A stretch of 44,240 bases of DNA, from contig JAGBEV010000003.1 in assembly GCA_017936785.1 (NCBI GenBank), positions 1 through 44,240 of the forward strand, written 5' to 3'. A program made the position numbers and the translations under genes. Below are positions 15,688 to 22,427 of this stretch, piece by piece. The first letter of the stretch is position 1. Each line of letters begins with the position of its first letter. The notes below the pieces were generated by a model. That model saw only the letters and a list, made by a program, of their open reading frames with translations, ran no database searches and had not been told where the DNA came from. Source of the stretch: Lachnospiraceae bacterium (GTDB lineage: Bacteria; Bacillota; Clostridia; Lachnospirales; Lachnospiraceae).

Positions 15688-15781
15688 AATTGTGGCAGTT
15701 AATATTTATATGAGAACATTATAATACCCATAATATGACAACACCATGTCATATTATGGGTATTTTTTAACTGTCACAATT
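15688..15781. repeat. 94-bp element with inverted ends and an internal 17-bp stem (terminator or small MITE)
   Basis: The outer arms 15688-15702 and 15767-15781 are inverted copies (14/15). Inside is a perfect 17-bp stem, 15723-15739 with 15748-15764, and an eight-base loop. On the plus strand the inner stem is followed by a T-run, while on the minus strand TATTATAAT follows. It lies 13 bases after the end of the ABC transporter operon and most likely ends that transcript. The nested design also fits a mobile palindrome. Confidence 0.65.
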
Positions 15782-15793
15782 CATTTACACCTA

Positions 15794-16624
15794 TCAGAAA
15801 ACGTCACACTTATCAAAATAAACACATCCGGCAAATATACTTGCCACAATAATAAACACTGCGATCAATATTCCGCTCTGAGGGTTTATTCCTTCCATTC
15901 CCACATAGGAGCTCCTAAGCCACATAGTATAATTCCCCAGCAGGATCCAGGACGTGTAGTAAGCTGAAACAATATAAATCCCGCACATCATGGCAAAGCT
16001 TACGACCGGTGTCAGAAGAAAGCTGAGCAATATCTGGAGCAGAGATAATGCTATTGTCATCAGACAGGGAAGAATAATGGAAATAAGCCATGCGTCCTGC
16101 ATATTGATATACTGCATGTTGCTGCCGAAAAATCCTGTCATGATTTCTTCTGAAAACGTCCATGTCATCTCAGCTCCATGGAATTTTGCTATTCCCATGG
16201 TTGCCAGAATGAGGACTGCAAAATATAAAATCACATTCAAGACTCCCCAGAGACATTTTGATATCCACCAATTCACTCTCGACCCGGAAGAAAGAAAAAT
16301 CTTTTTTCCAAAATTTTTAAAATCTTTTTCCGGGTAATATGCGATCATATAGGAAATACCGATCTGAAACACAAACCAGTATATGGGAATGCTGAAATAC
16401 TCTTCCGGGCTGAAATGAAACACTTCCATTCCCTGGGTTATGTATAACAGATAGTCCATGACAGTGCCATTGCTGTAAAAGCTTCCGCTATCCACTCCTG
16501 ATGCGATCATCAGCGCCAGAAAATGTGAATAGACGATCACCACCAGTACAACCACTAAAAACTTAAACCAGTTTCTTGCAGTTCCCAGAGCAATATCCCT
16601 TTTAAGAAGCTTCATGATTTTCAT
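15794..16624 (-). CDS. ABC-2 type transporter permease (second permease)
   Basis: A 276-residue integral membrane protein with about six hydrophobic segments, starting MKIMKLLKRDIALGTARNWF, typical of ABC-2/lantibiotic-type export permeases. No substrate motif is visible. GGAGG lies nine bases before ATG 16624, inside the 3' end of the ATPase gene, so the genes overlap by 23 bases. It is the last gene of the eight-gene operon that starts at 20843. With the other permease and the ATPase it should form a heterodimeric exporter or immunity pump. Confidence 0.82.
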   Translation of the reverse strand: MKIMKLLKRDIALGTARNWFKFLVVVLVVIVYSHFLALMIASGVDSGSFYSNGTVMDYLLYITQGMEVFHFSPEEYFSIPIYWFVFQIGISYMIAYYPEKDFKNFGKKIFLSSGSRVNWWISKCLWGVLNVILYFAVLILATMGIAKFHGAEMTWTFSEEIMTGFFGSNMQYINMQDAWLISIILPCLMTIALSLLQILLSFLLTPVVSFAMMCGIYIVSAYYTSWILLGNYTMWLRSSYVGMEGINPQSGILIAVFIIVASIFAGCVYFDKCDVF

Positions 16625-17270
16625 TGGCAAGTTCCTCCATTCCAACAACGCTTCCGTCTTTCATCAAAAATATTACATCACTTAAATATTCCAGTTCCTC
16701 CTTATCATGACAGGCAATAATGATCAGTTTACCCTTATCCCGCAATTGGATCAAAACCTCTTTCACCATTTTGACGCTTTCCTCGTCAAGAGCATTGATC
16801 GGCTCATCCAGCACAATGATGTCCGGCTCACCCATGATGGCATTGGCAATACCAAGCTTCTGTTTCATTCCCAAAGAATACTTTCTATATGTTCTTGTAT
16901 CTTTTGAATCCAGCCCCACACGTTCCATTGCCAGCTCAATATCTTCATGGGAAATATTCCCCTGAATACTTCCAAGCATTTTCAGATTTTTAAAACCTGT
17001 ATATTGCGGCAGAAAAGAAGGATTTTCAATAAGAGCGCCGATGCTTTGGGGAAATGCAATATCTTTATGAAGTACTTTGTCTTCAATGATTACTTCTCCT
17101 TTTGTAGGAATGATCAGTCCGCAGATCGTCCTCATCAACATGGTTTTACCACAGCCGTTTTTCCCGCGCAGTCCGTAAATGGTTCCTGATTTCAAAACCA
17201 TGTCAATATCCTTCAGAACAGTAACACCTTTTATTTCTTTTGAGATTCCTCTAAGCTGTATTTCTTTCAT
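16602..17270 (-). CDS. ABC transporter ATP-binding protein
   Basis: A 222-residue ATPase with all the main motifs: Walker A (LRGKNGCGKTMLMR), signature (YSLGMKQKLGIAN), Walker B (IIVLDEPINALD) and the H-loop (IIIACHDKEEL). It is of the small CcmA/lantibiotic-immunity type with no extra C-terminal domain. ATG at 17270 overlaps the stop of the upstream permease by four bases, with AAGGA seven bases upstream. It powers the two permeases encoded on either side. Confidence 0.9.
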   Translation of the reverse strand: MKEIQLRGISKEIKGVTVLKDIDMVLKSGTIYGLRGKNGCGKTMLMRTICGLIIPTKGEVIIEDKVLHKDIAFPQSIGALIENPSFLPQYTGFKNLKMLGSIQGNISHEDIELAMERVGLDSKDTRTYRKYSLGMKQKLGIANAIMGEPDIIVLDEPINALDEESVKMVKEVLIQLRDKGKLIIIACHDKEELEYLSDVIFLMKDGSVVGMEELANENHEAS

Positions 17271-18064
17271 AAAATATCCTTCTTTCTTCCTTTCAGATAA
17301 ATCCAGACAGGAGCAATTGCCAATCCTCCCAAAAGACATGTCAATAACTGCCATCCGTGAGTAATACATCTTTGCAGGGGATTTACCATTTCCATCAACG
17401 ACCAGTTACCGATTTTGTTTCCTGCAAATAAAACACCCCAAAGTACGTAGATTGCAAAAGGAACTGCAATGGCACTGAAAAAGCTTTCTACCCGCTCAGC
17501 AATACAAATGGAGAATACGGAAATCATTCCGGCAAATACTCCGTCTATCAATATAAACAAAATACAGTATACGAAAGGATATAGATTGAAGATTTCCGGC
17601 ATCAGATTCACATCGATAATACCTGCCGTAATAAAAAGAAGCTTATCCGGTCTTCGCATAGGATAAATTCCCATGCAGAGAAACAAGCTTAAAACCAACG
17701 GAAGCATTACTGCTATTGCCGCAAAGAGAAAAGTAGAACAATACTTTGCCATATAATAATTTTTTCTGGAAACTCTTGTACAGATATTTTTAATATATCC
17801 GCTCTGCAGATCCGTGTAATAGGAACCGGCAAAGGGAAGCGTGGCAATAATGGGAAACAGCACATAAAAAAGGCTGTTATATGCAAACTGAAAATCCGTT
17901 CCGATCCATGCTTCCAACGCATTATGAACCGCCCTTGATCCTGCGTACATCCGGTTGAATAAAGCAAAATCAAGGATAACAATAAAGCAGCTCATTGCCA
18001 GACTGATCAGAAAACCTTTGGACCTTGCCGCCCTTTTTACTTCAAATCGTAAAATTCTTTTCAT
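17267..18064 (-). CDS. ABC-2 type transporter permease (first permease)
   Basis: A 265-residue membrane protein with six predicted segments. The start (MKRILRFEVKRAARSKGFLI) has the positive-inside N-terminus followed by a first helix. A large outside loop after segment one and the YTDLQSGYIKNICTRVSR cytoplasmic segment resemble ABC-2 permeases of peptide or bacteriocin transporters. It begins 50 bases after the DUF5028-like gene and is coupled to the ATPase by ATGA. Confidence 0.83.
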   Translation of the reverse strand: MKRILRFEVKRAARSKGFLISLAMSCFIVILDFALFNRMYAGSRAVHNALEAWIGTDFQFAYNSLFYVLFPIIATLPFAGSYYTDLQSGYIKNICTRVSRKNYYMAKYCSTFLFAAIAVMLPLVLSLFLCMGIYPMRRPDKLLFITAGIIDVNLMPEIFNLYPFVYCILFILIDGVFAGMISVFSICIAERVESFFSAIAVPFAIYVLWGVLFAGNKIGNWSLMEMVNPLQRCITHGWQLLTCLLGGLAIAPVWIYLKGRKKDIL

Positions 18065-18114
18065 TTTTATAACCTCTTAGTCCCCGTCAGAATGTTCCGG
18101 TAATTTAACTGCTG

Positions 18115-18660
18115 CTAAAACTCTAATTTGATTTTCACCGGTTCCGGATAAACTGACATTACATAGTAATAGTCCATATGGTCAACTTTTTCCCAATGGT
18201 TTTTCTTAAAACAATCCTTTTCCACCGTAGTTGCAAGCCATATATCCTGGCTTGCTCCATCCTGCAGCATTTCGGAATAGAAAATATTGATTTCTGCCCC
18301 CAAATAGGGCTGGATGGCACTGCACCAGGTAGTGGTCTCAAAGCCGTAGCCAAAGTTATCAAACAAAGCATCCCAGCTGATATCCTCTCCTGTTTCATTG
18401 ACAACATTCAATTTCAGACAGAGGATATTATCGTCATTTCCATCTGTAGAAGCTGCTGCTCCCATGATATCGTTATATTCCTCCAGGCTGTACATATGAG
18501 CTTCCAGAGGAGTTACCTTTACTCCCATCCAGTCAAAGGTTTCCTTCATATGATAAGAAGTCTCAGGGACTGCACTTTCCCGGTTAACCTTGACTATCCG
18601 TACTCCCCATAACAACAAAAGCCACAGTAAAAACAGGATTATGATTTTTTTCTTTGTCAT
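18115..18660 (-). CDS. Membrane-anchored extracytoplasmic protein (DUF5028-like)
   Basis: A 181-residue protein with an N-terminal signal anchor (KKKIIILFLLWLLLLWGV) and an extracellular domain without a lipobox. The domain has conserved-looking segments such as LCLKLNVVNETGEDISWD, which suggest an Ig-like beta fold of the sort seen in DUF5027/DUF5028/DUF4352 proteins. The family name is from memory and tentative. It begins three bases after the stop of the related gene upstream, and the two share the pattern of a 'forms of regulation or ligand' ectodomain next to an ABC exporter. It may bind the exported peptide or protein, or act in immunity. Confidence 0.65.
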   Translation of the reverse strand: MTKKKIIILFLLWLLLLWGVRIVKVNRESAVPETSYHMKETFDWMGVKVTPLEAHMYSLEEYNDIMGAAASTDGNDDNILCLKLNVVNETGEDISWDALFDNFGYGFETTTWCSAIQPYLGAEINIFYSEMLQDGASQDIWLATTVEKDCFKKNHWEKVDHMDYYYVMSVYPEPVKIKLEF

Positions 18661-18663
18661 AAT

Positions 18664-19533
18664 TTATTCCACCGAACCTTCTATGTTCTCAAGGTTGAGC
18701 ATATATTTGCCCAGAACAGGGTTTAAACCCTCATTTTGGAGTTCTACATCAACAAATCCAATATAGTAATCCGGATCGTCTACCTCATCCCTGACTTCAA
18801 AACCAAGGGTGCATTCTAATGTTTCATTTGGCTCAAATTCATACAAGAAAAAACTATGTAATCTGTCATCTCCTTCTGTATGAGTCGCCTGATCAAAGTA
18901 ACACATAGTATCAGTAGATATACTGAAATTTGTATTATCTTTATCAGATAATACAACAGTCATCTCCGAAAGATGCTGGCTAAAACCTTTATCCAATGAG
19001 TTTGTTATCCTGCATTTTACAAACACATAATGCTTTTCCGGATGAACCATAGAGGTATTTTTTTCTATGACATCCAAATGGGAATTATAGATCTCCTCGC
19101 TTTCTTCCAAAGAATAATTTTCCGGGTTTTCCCATAAAGCTTTTAACTCAGGGCATTGCTCCATAATAGCATCTCTATCCTGATACTCTACCAGTTCATT
19201 TGGATCAGGAAGTTCCTGATTATAATAATGATCAGGTAAATATTGAGTCTGCTGCCCGATCTGGCTGTCATCAACTATTTCATAGGAGAGGAATTCATAT
19301 TTTAAAGGTCCATGTACCATAATCGTCTGGCTTTCAGATTCTTTGTCCGGATTTTGTGCATCAGTATTGCTTTTATCATTTTGCGCTTCAACAGTTGCTT
19401 CATTCTCTGTACTTTCCTGATATCGTTCTACAGGACTGATATTGTTTTTCTCATTCTGAGATACACAAAAAATCAGAATAGATCCTACCAAAATAACCAT
19501 CAGAGTTCCAACTATGTATATGACTTTTTTCAT
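18664..19533 (-). CDS. Signal-anchored extracytoplasmic protein (DUF5027-like)
   Basis: A 289-residue protein. The N-terminal hydrophobic segment (YIVGTLMVILVGSILIFCVS) has a cysteine but a poor lipobox, so it may be a lipoprotein or a signal-anchored protein. A Ser/Thr/Asn/Glu-rich linker (about 35-65) is followed by a beta-rich ectodomain (VFVKCRITNSLDKGFS and ECTLGFEV). The design matches lipoproteins named DUF5027 in Lachnospiraceae, as far as I recall. ATG 19533 is supported by AAAGGAGG. It is preceded by a 36-bp perfect palindrome and followed after three bases by the DUF5028-like gene. Confidence 0.68.
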   Translation of the reverse strand: MKKVIYIVGTLMVILVGSILIFCVSQNEKNNISPVERYQESTENEATVEAQNDKSNTDAQNPDKESESQTIMVHGPLKYEFLSYEIVDDSQIGQQTQYLPDHYYNQELPDPNELVEYQDRDAIMEQCPELKALWENPENYSLEESEEIYNSHLDVIEKNTSMVHPEKHYVFVKCRITNSLDKGFSQHLSEMTVVLSDKDNTNFSISTDTMCYFDQATHTEGDDRLHSFFLYEFEPNETLECTLGFEVRDEVDDPDYYIGFVDVELQNEGLNPVLGKYMLNLENIEGSVE

Positions 19534-19550
19534 AAAACCTCCTTTTTGAA

Positions 19551-19586
19551 GCTGTCGCATTTATAAAATTTTATAAATGCGACAGC
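19551..19586. repeat. Perfect 36-bp palindrome just before a ribosome-binding site
   Basis: Each 18-base half (GCTGTCGCATTTATAAAA and its complement) is exactly mirrored with no loop. It lies 35 bases after the stop of the second small secreted protein and about 4 bases before the AAAGGAGG of the next gene. No T-run follows on the minus strand. It could limit or stabilise the downstream mRNA, or be the fused ends of a mobile palindrome. Its first 20 bases resemble the arm of the element at 2729 (16/20). Confidence 0.85.
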
Positions 19587-19621
19587 CTCCATCAACTCAA
19601 ATTTACAAAGCAAGAATCATA

Positions 19622-20047
19622 CTAATTGTAAATTGTATAATTTTGGGAAGAATCCGGACTCCAAACGCCCTTGGTATCAACCTGCGCATAAGTTATTCTT
19701 TCAAATCTAAGCTGCGCCATGTTATATCCTTTTTCCCGTACCTGATTGGTAATACTTCCCTGTACTCCCAAAGGAATTGCCACCTGATTAGAACAAAATA
19801 CTCCATTGCCGGAACTGTCCTTTCTTCCATATACAGTATAACGAATTTTCGGTCCGGACTTTGGATATACATAAACCTTTGTTGTATTTTCCTTAGTACG
19901 CCAAGCGCTTTGTCCTGTTGTATTAGTATTGCTGAAGGCATATGTCGTATCTGCCGTATTCGCCGCACTTACAACACTTGTAAAGCTTGCTGCTCCCGTA
20001 ATGACCATTGAGAACACTAACATCATTGTTAATAATTTTGTTTTCAT
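19622..20047 (-). CDS. Small secreted protein, paralogue B (DUF2712-like)
   Basis: A 141-residue exported protein with a Sec signal peptide (MKTKLLTMMLVFSMVITGAA) and cleavage expected near VVSA-ANTAD. The mature part is about 110 residues with no cysteine pair (one Cys in VFCSNQVA). It shares with the protein at 20406 the pattern SGPKI-YTVYG, CSNQVAIP/CSNRVAIP and REKGYNMAQLR/KEKGFSYARLR. The family may be DUF2712, but I am not sure. The start is ATG 20047, eight bases from GAGAGG; an in-frame GTG at 20053 is too close. It lies 27 bases after agrD. It may be a bacteriocin-like effector or a matrix protein. Confidence 0.75.
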   Translation of the reverse strand: MKTKLLTMMLVFSMVITGAASFTSVVSAANTADTTYAFSNTNTTGQSAWRTKENTTKVYVYPKSGPKIRYTVYGRKDSSGNGVFCSNQVAIPLGVQGSITNQVREKGYNMAQLRFERITYAQVDTKGVWSPDSSQNYTIYN

Positions 20048-20074
20048 AAACACTACCTCTCTTTCTTTGTTTTA

Positions 20075-20230
20075 CTATTTTCTTCTTGCAAACTCGCTCA
20101 GTCCTTCAGGTTCCTCAGGCTGATACCAGTCACCTCTGCAGCACAATGTTGCTACTGATGCCACTGTTAATGCAAGCGCCGGAAGCTGTCTTCCGTATTT
20201 TTGTATGAAAGCTTTTACCTTCTCTTTCAT
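20075..20230 (-). CDS. agrD: AgrD-type cyclic lactone/thiolactone autoinducer peptide precursor
   Basis: A 51-residue peptide precursor with the three AgrD parts. The N-terminal amphipathic helix is basic (MKEKVKAFIQKYGRQLPALA). The signal core (VATLCCRGDWY) has cysteines at 30 and 31. The tail is acidic and proline-rich (QPEEPEGLSEF), like the AgrB-recognition tail of staphylococcal AgrD. The mature ring probably begins at Cys30 or Cys31 and ends at Trp35 or Tyr36; the double cysteine makes this ambiguous. ATG 20230 follows AAGGAGG by four bases. Unusually it is not next to agrB but in the divergent effector operon, between two paralogous secreted proteins. Confidence 0.85.
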   Translation of the reverse strand: MKEKVKAFIQKYGRQLPALALTVASVATLCCRGDWYQPEEPEGLSEFARRK

Positions 20231-20348
20231 AGCCCCTCCTTTCCCTGTGGATTTGAAAACCACATGTAGTTTTTTGTCGCCAAATTGAGATTATCATATT
20301 ATTCTGTCTGCTTTTTAATTTCCGGATAAGAAGCCAAAACCAACGGAT

Positions 20349-20400
20349 AAACGGCAAAAACATCTGATCATGGCATTTTGTCCTATATTTTTTGCCGTTT
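20349..20400 (-). promoter_or_regulatory. Stem-loop between the first effector gene and agrD
   Basis: The arms 20349-20360 and 20389-20400 (AAACGGCAAAAA and its complement) enclose a 28-base loop, five bases after the stop at 20406. There is no T-run on the minus strand. A leaky terminator or RNA-stability element that keeps the first gene at a higher level than the rest is plausible. The following 119 bases to agrD hold only a short GTGG/CCAC hairpin. Confidence 0.5.
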
Positions 20401-20405
20401 GTCGC

Positions 20406-20843
20406 CTAGTCAAAGATCGTCCCATTCCTTTCAGAGTCTGATTTCCACATAAATTTTGTATTCATATTGCTTAGTGTTATTGTATCAAGGCGTAACCGGG
20501 CATAGCTGAACCCCTTTTCTTTTACAGTATTTGTAATATTGGCATATACCCCTGCAGGAATTGCCACCCTGTTAGAACACTTTACATTGGCTGTTCCTGC
20601 CGATTCCCATCCGCCGTATACAGTATAATAAATTTTAGGTCCCGATAGGGGGTATACATCAACTCTTGAGCTATTTTTTTTGGAATCCCATGAAGTATAC
20701 CCAAAAGCAACAGTGTTACTAAATGAATAAGTACGATCAGATGTATTAGCAGCATTTACAACACATCCAAAACTCGCCGCACCGGTAATTGTCATTGATA
20801 ATACCAGCGTCAGTATTAAAAACTTCCTTTTCATTTTCCTCAT
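20406..20843 (-). CDS. Small secreted protein, paralogue A (DUF2712-like)
   Basis: A 145-residue exported protein with a signal peptide (MKRKFLILTLVLSMTITGAA) and cleavage near VVNA-ANTSD. It aligns along its length with the protein at 19622: signal peptide ending GAASF, a TYSFSN/TYAFSN start of the mature part, SGPKIYYTVYG, CSNRVAIP, and KEKGFSYARLR. It is the first gene of the operon that contains agrD, and directly faces agrB across the shared control region. GGAAGG precedes ATG 20843. As first gene it should be the most strongly expressed product of the system. Its function is unknown. Confidence 0.78.
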   Translation of the reverse strand: MRKMKRKFLILTLVLSMTITGAASFGCVVNAANTSDRTYSFSNTVAFGYTSWDSKKNSSRVDVYPLSGPKIYYTVYGGWESAGTANVKCSNRVAIPAGVYANITNTVKEKGFSYARLRLDTITLSNMNTKFMWKSDSERNGTIFD

Positions 20844-20929
20844 AAAATTCTTACCTTCCTTTCATTTACATTTTTTCCCATATATCACTTTAAAAATTAA
20901 CATAGTATTTTATTCAAATTTGACTTTTA

Positions 20930-20958
20930 GGATGAAAAGCAAAAAGAAAAGGATTAAT
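20930..20958 (-). promoter_or_regulatory. LytTR-type direct repeat upstream of the effector operon
   Basis: On the minus strand two copies of a (T/A)T(A/C)ATCC motif (ATTAATCC at 20951-20958 and TTTCATCC at 20930-20937) are exactly 21 bases apart. A -10 is not clear; TACTAT (20902-20907) and TTAATTT near 20895 are candidates. The repeat mirrors the one facing agrB, so one response regulator probably drives both directions. Confidence 0.6.
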
Positions 20959-20978
20959 TTGAAAAACATCTTCAGATT

Positions 20979-21046
20979 GCAATTTATCCCCCTTTTTCAG
21001 CAATTCATCCCCCTAAGAATGCCCGGCATACAGTTTGTTGTATAAT
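20979..21046 (+). promoter_or_regulatory. Promoter and LytTR-type direct repeat of the agrBAC operon
   Basis: Two copies of GCAATTYATCCCCCT (20979-20993 and 21000-21014; 14/15 identical) are 21 bases apart, two DNA turns. A perfect -10 TATAAT lies at 21041-21046 while the -35 position is poor, the mark of an activator-dependent promoter. The repeat ends close to the -35 position, as for AgrA/ComE-type LytTR activators. Confidence 0.75.
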
Positions 21047-21070
21047 AATACAAAGGGTTAAGGAAAGGAT

Positions 21071-21694
21071 GTGACCGTTTTGAAATGGACTGATTCCATG
21101 TGCAGCTATGTAGCTGATTGTCTGACAGAAACAGGTATAATCAGAGAAAATGAAAAAGAAATCTATTCCTATTGCTTTGGATTTTTAGCAGATCTCATAT
21201 TTTACAATATCAGCGTTTTAATAATTGGGGGATTTCTGGGAAATTTTCAGATTGCATTTCTGTATATACTGGTTATGTCTCCTACCAAAATGATGGCTGG
21301 CGGTATGCATGCTCCTACGCCTTTGATCTGTGATATTATCTCCTACAGTGTTTCTTTGTCAGTCATTGTATTTACGCCAAAGATTGCACCACAGATCCCT
21401 CCACTCTATCTTTTGTCCGTCTATTTAATATGTTACATTTTTATTATCATATTATCGCCTGTGGGCACAAAGAATAAACGATATAGCAAGGTACAAAAAG
21501 TGAATTTAAAAAAATATTGTTTTCTTTATTTATCAGCCATAAGTCTTATATATCTTATTTTTTTTATCAATAAAATGTCCGCATACTATGGAATCATTTC
21601 CACCTGCACTGCAATCATATTGATCAATCAGGTAATCGGCATCATAATAAATGTAAAGGAGCAACGTTATGATCTTAAAAATAGCAATGTGTGA
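21071..21694 (+). CDS. agrB: AgrB-family peptide-processing membrane protease
   Basis: A 207-residue membrane protein with about five or six hydrophobic segments. The catalytic pair is His80 and Cys87 in MAGGMHAPTPLICDI, with the same seven-residue spacing as His77/Cys84 of staphylococcal AgrB. It would cut the C-terminal tail of AgrD and form the thiolactone. The start is GTG 21071 or TTG 21080; AAAGGA at 21064 favours the latter by spacing, and both give the same domain. It overlaps the regulator gene by 26 bases. Its substrate is the peptide encoded on the other strand at 20075-20230. Confidence 0.9.
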   Translation: MTVLKWTDSMCSYVADCLTETGIIRENEKEIYSYCFGFLADLIFYNISVLIIGGFLGNFQIAFLYILVMSPTKMMAGGMHAPTPLICDIISYSVSLSVIVFTPKIAPQIPPLYLLSVYLICYIFIIILSPVGTKNKRYSKVQKVNLKKYCFLYLSAISLIYLIFFINKMSAYYGIISTCTAIILINQVIGIIINVKEQRYDLKNSNV

Positions 21695-22406
21695 TGATGA
21701 TAAAACTGAATTAACATCACTTTATTCATACTTAAACACCTATCAGATGATGAATAACATAGATTTTCAACTGGCAAGTTTTTGCGACGGCAAAGCCCTG
21801 TTAGACGCTTATTCAAAACCCGGTACTTTTCATGTTTTATTTCTTGACGTGGAAATGCCTGAATTAAACGGTATTAAAACTGCTGAATTAATACGGAAAA
21901 TGAAAGACCGCCGTGTCATGATCGTTTTTGTCAGCCATTATCCCAAATACATGCAGGAAAGTTTTTCCGTACATCCTTATTATTACATGCAGAAGCCTGT
22001 TTCCCAGGAAAAAATCATTCATCTTATGAACAATATTATTCAGGATATTGAGGATGAGAAGGTGCTGCGCACGCTGATACAGGATGATCACTCTGAAGAA
22101 ACCATAAATCTAAAAGATGTGTTATATATTGAAACTACGGATGCCAAGCATGAGCTGATCAGATTTCATTTTGAAAGTCGCTGCATAACGACCAGGGGTA
22201 TCCTGACAAAATGGGAAAAAGAACTGGCTGAGTACAATTTCCTTTTATGTCATAGAGGATTTTTGGTCAATCTGATACACATACATTTCTTTGATCAAAA
22301 AGAATTGGTGCTCAGCAACGGAGAGCGGATACCTATGAGCAGAAAAAATGAAAAGAAGCTAAGGGATCTATACCTGAACCGTGTAGTAATTCTGAAAAAT
22401 TACTAA
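21669..22406 (+). CDS. LytTR-family response regulator (AgrA-like)
   Basis: A 245-residue regulator. The receiver domain has the acidic pair in MCDDDKTEL, the phospho-acceptor Asp60 (LFLDVEMPELNG) and a terminal lysine (MQKPVSQEKI). The LytTR DNA-binding domain follows at about 140-240 (VLYIETTDAKHELI, CHRGFLVNL, LVLSNGERIPMSRKN). It is phosphorylated by the kinase downstream and should bind the 21-bp direct repeats between 20930 and 21014. AAGGAG lies seven bases before ATG 21669. Confidence 0.92.
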   Translation: MILKIAMCDDDKTELTSLYSYLNTYQMMNNIDFQLASFCDGKALLDAYSKPGTFHVLFLDVEMPELNGIKTAELIRKMKDRRVMIVFVSHYPKYMQESFSVHPYYYMQKPVSQEKIIHLMNNIIQDIEDEKVLRTLIQDDHSEETINLKDVLYIETTDAKHELIRFHFESRCITTRGILTKWEKELAEYNFLLCHRGFLVNLIHIHFFDQKELVLSNGERIPMSRKNEKKLRDLYLNRVVILKNY

Positions 22407-22427
22407 AATCCTTTGGAGGTTTTGAAT

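Noticed and set aside
18178-18612. 144-codon plus-strand frame opposite the DUF5028-like gene
   Set aside because: The minus-strand gene has a signal anchor, tight operon spacing and better coding features; the plus frame is a shadow.
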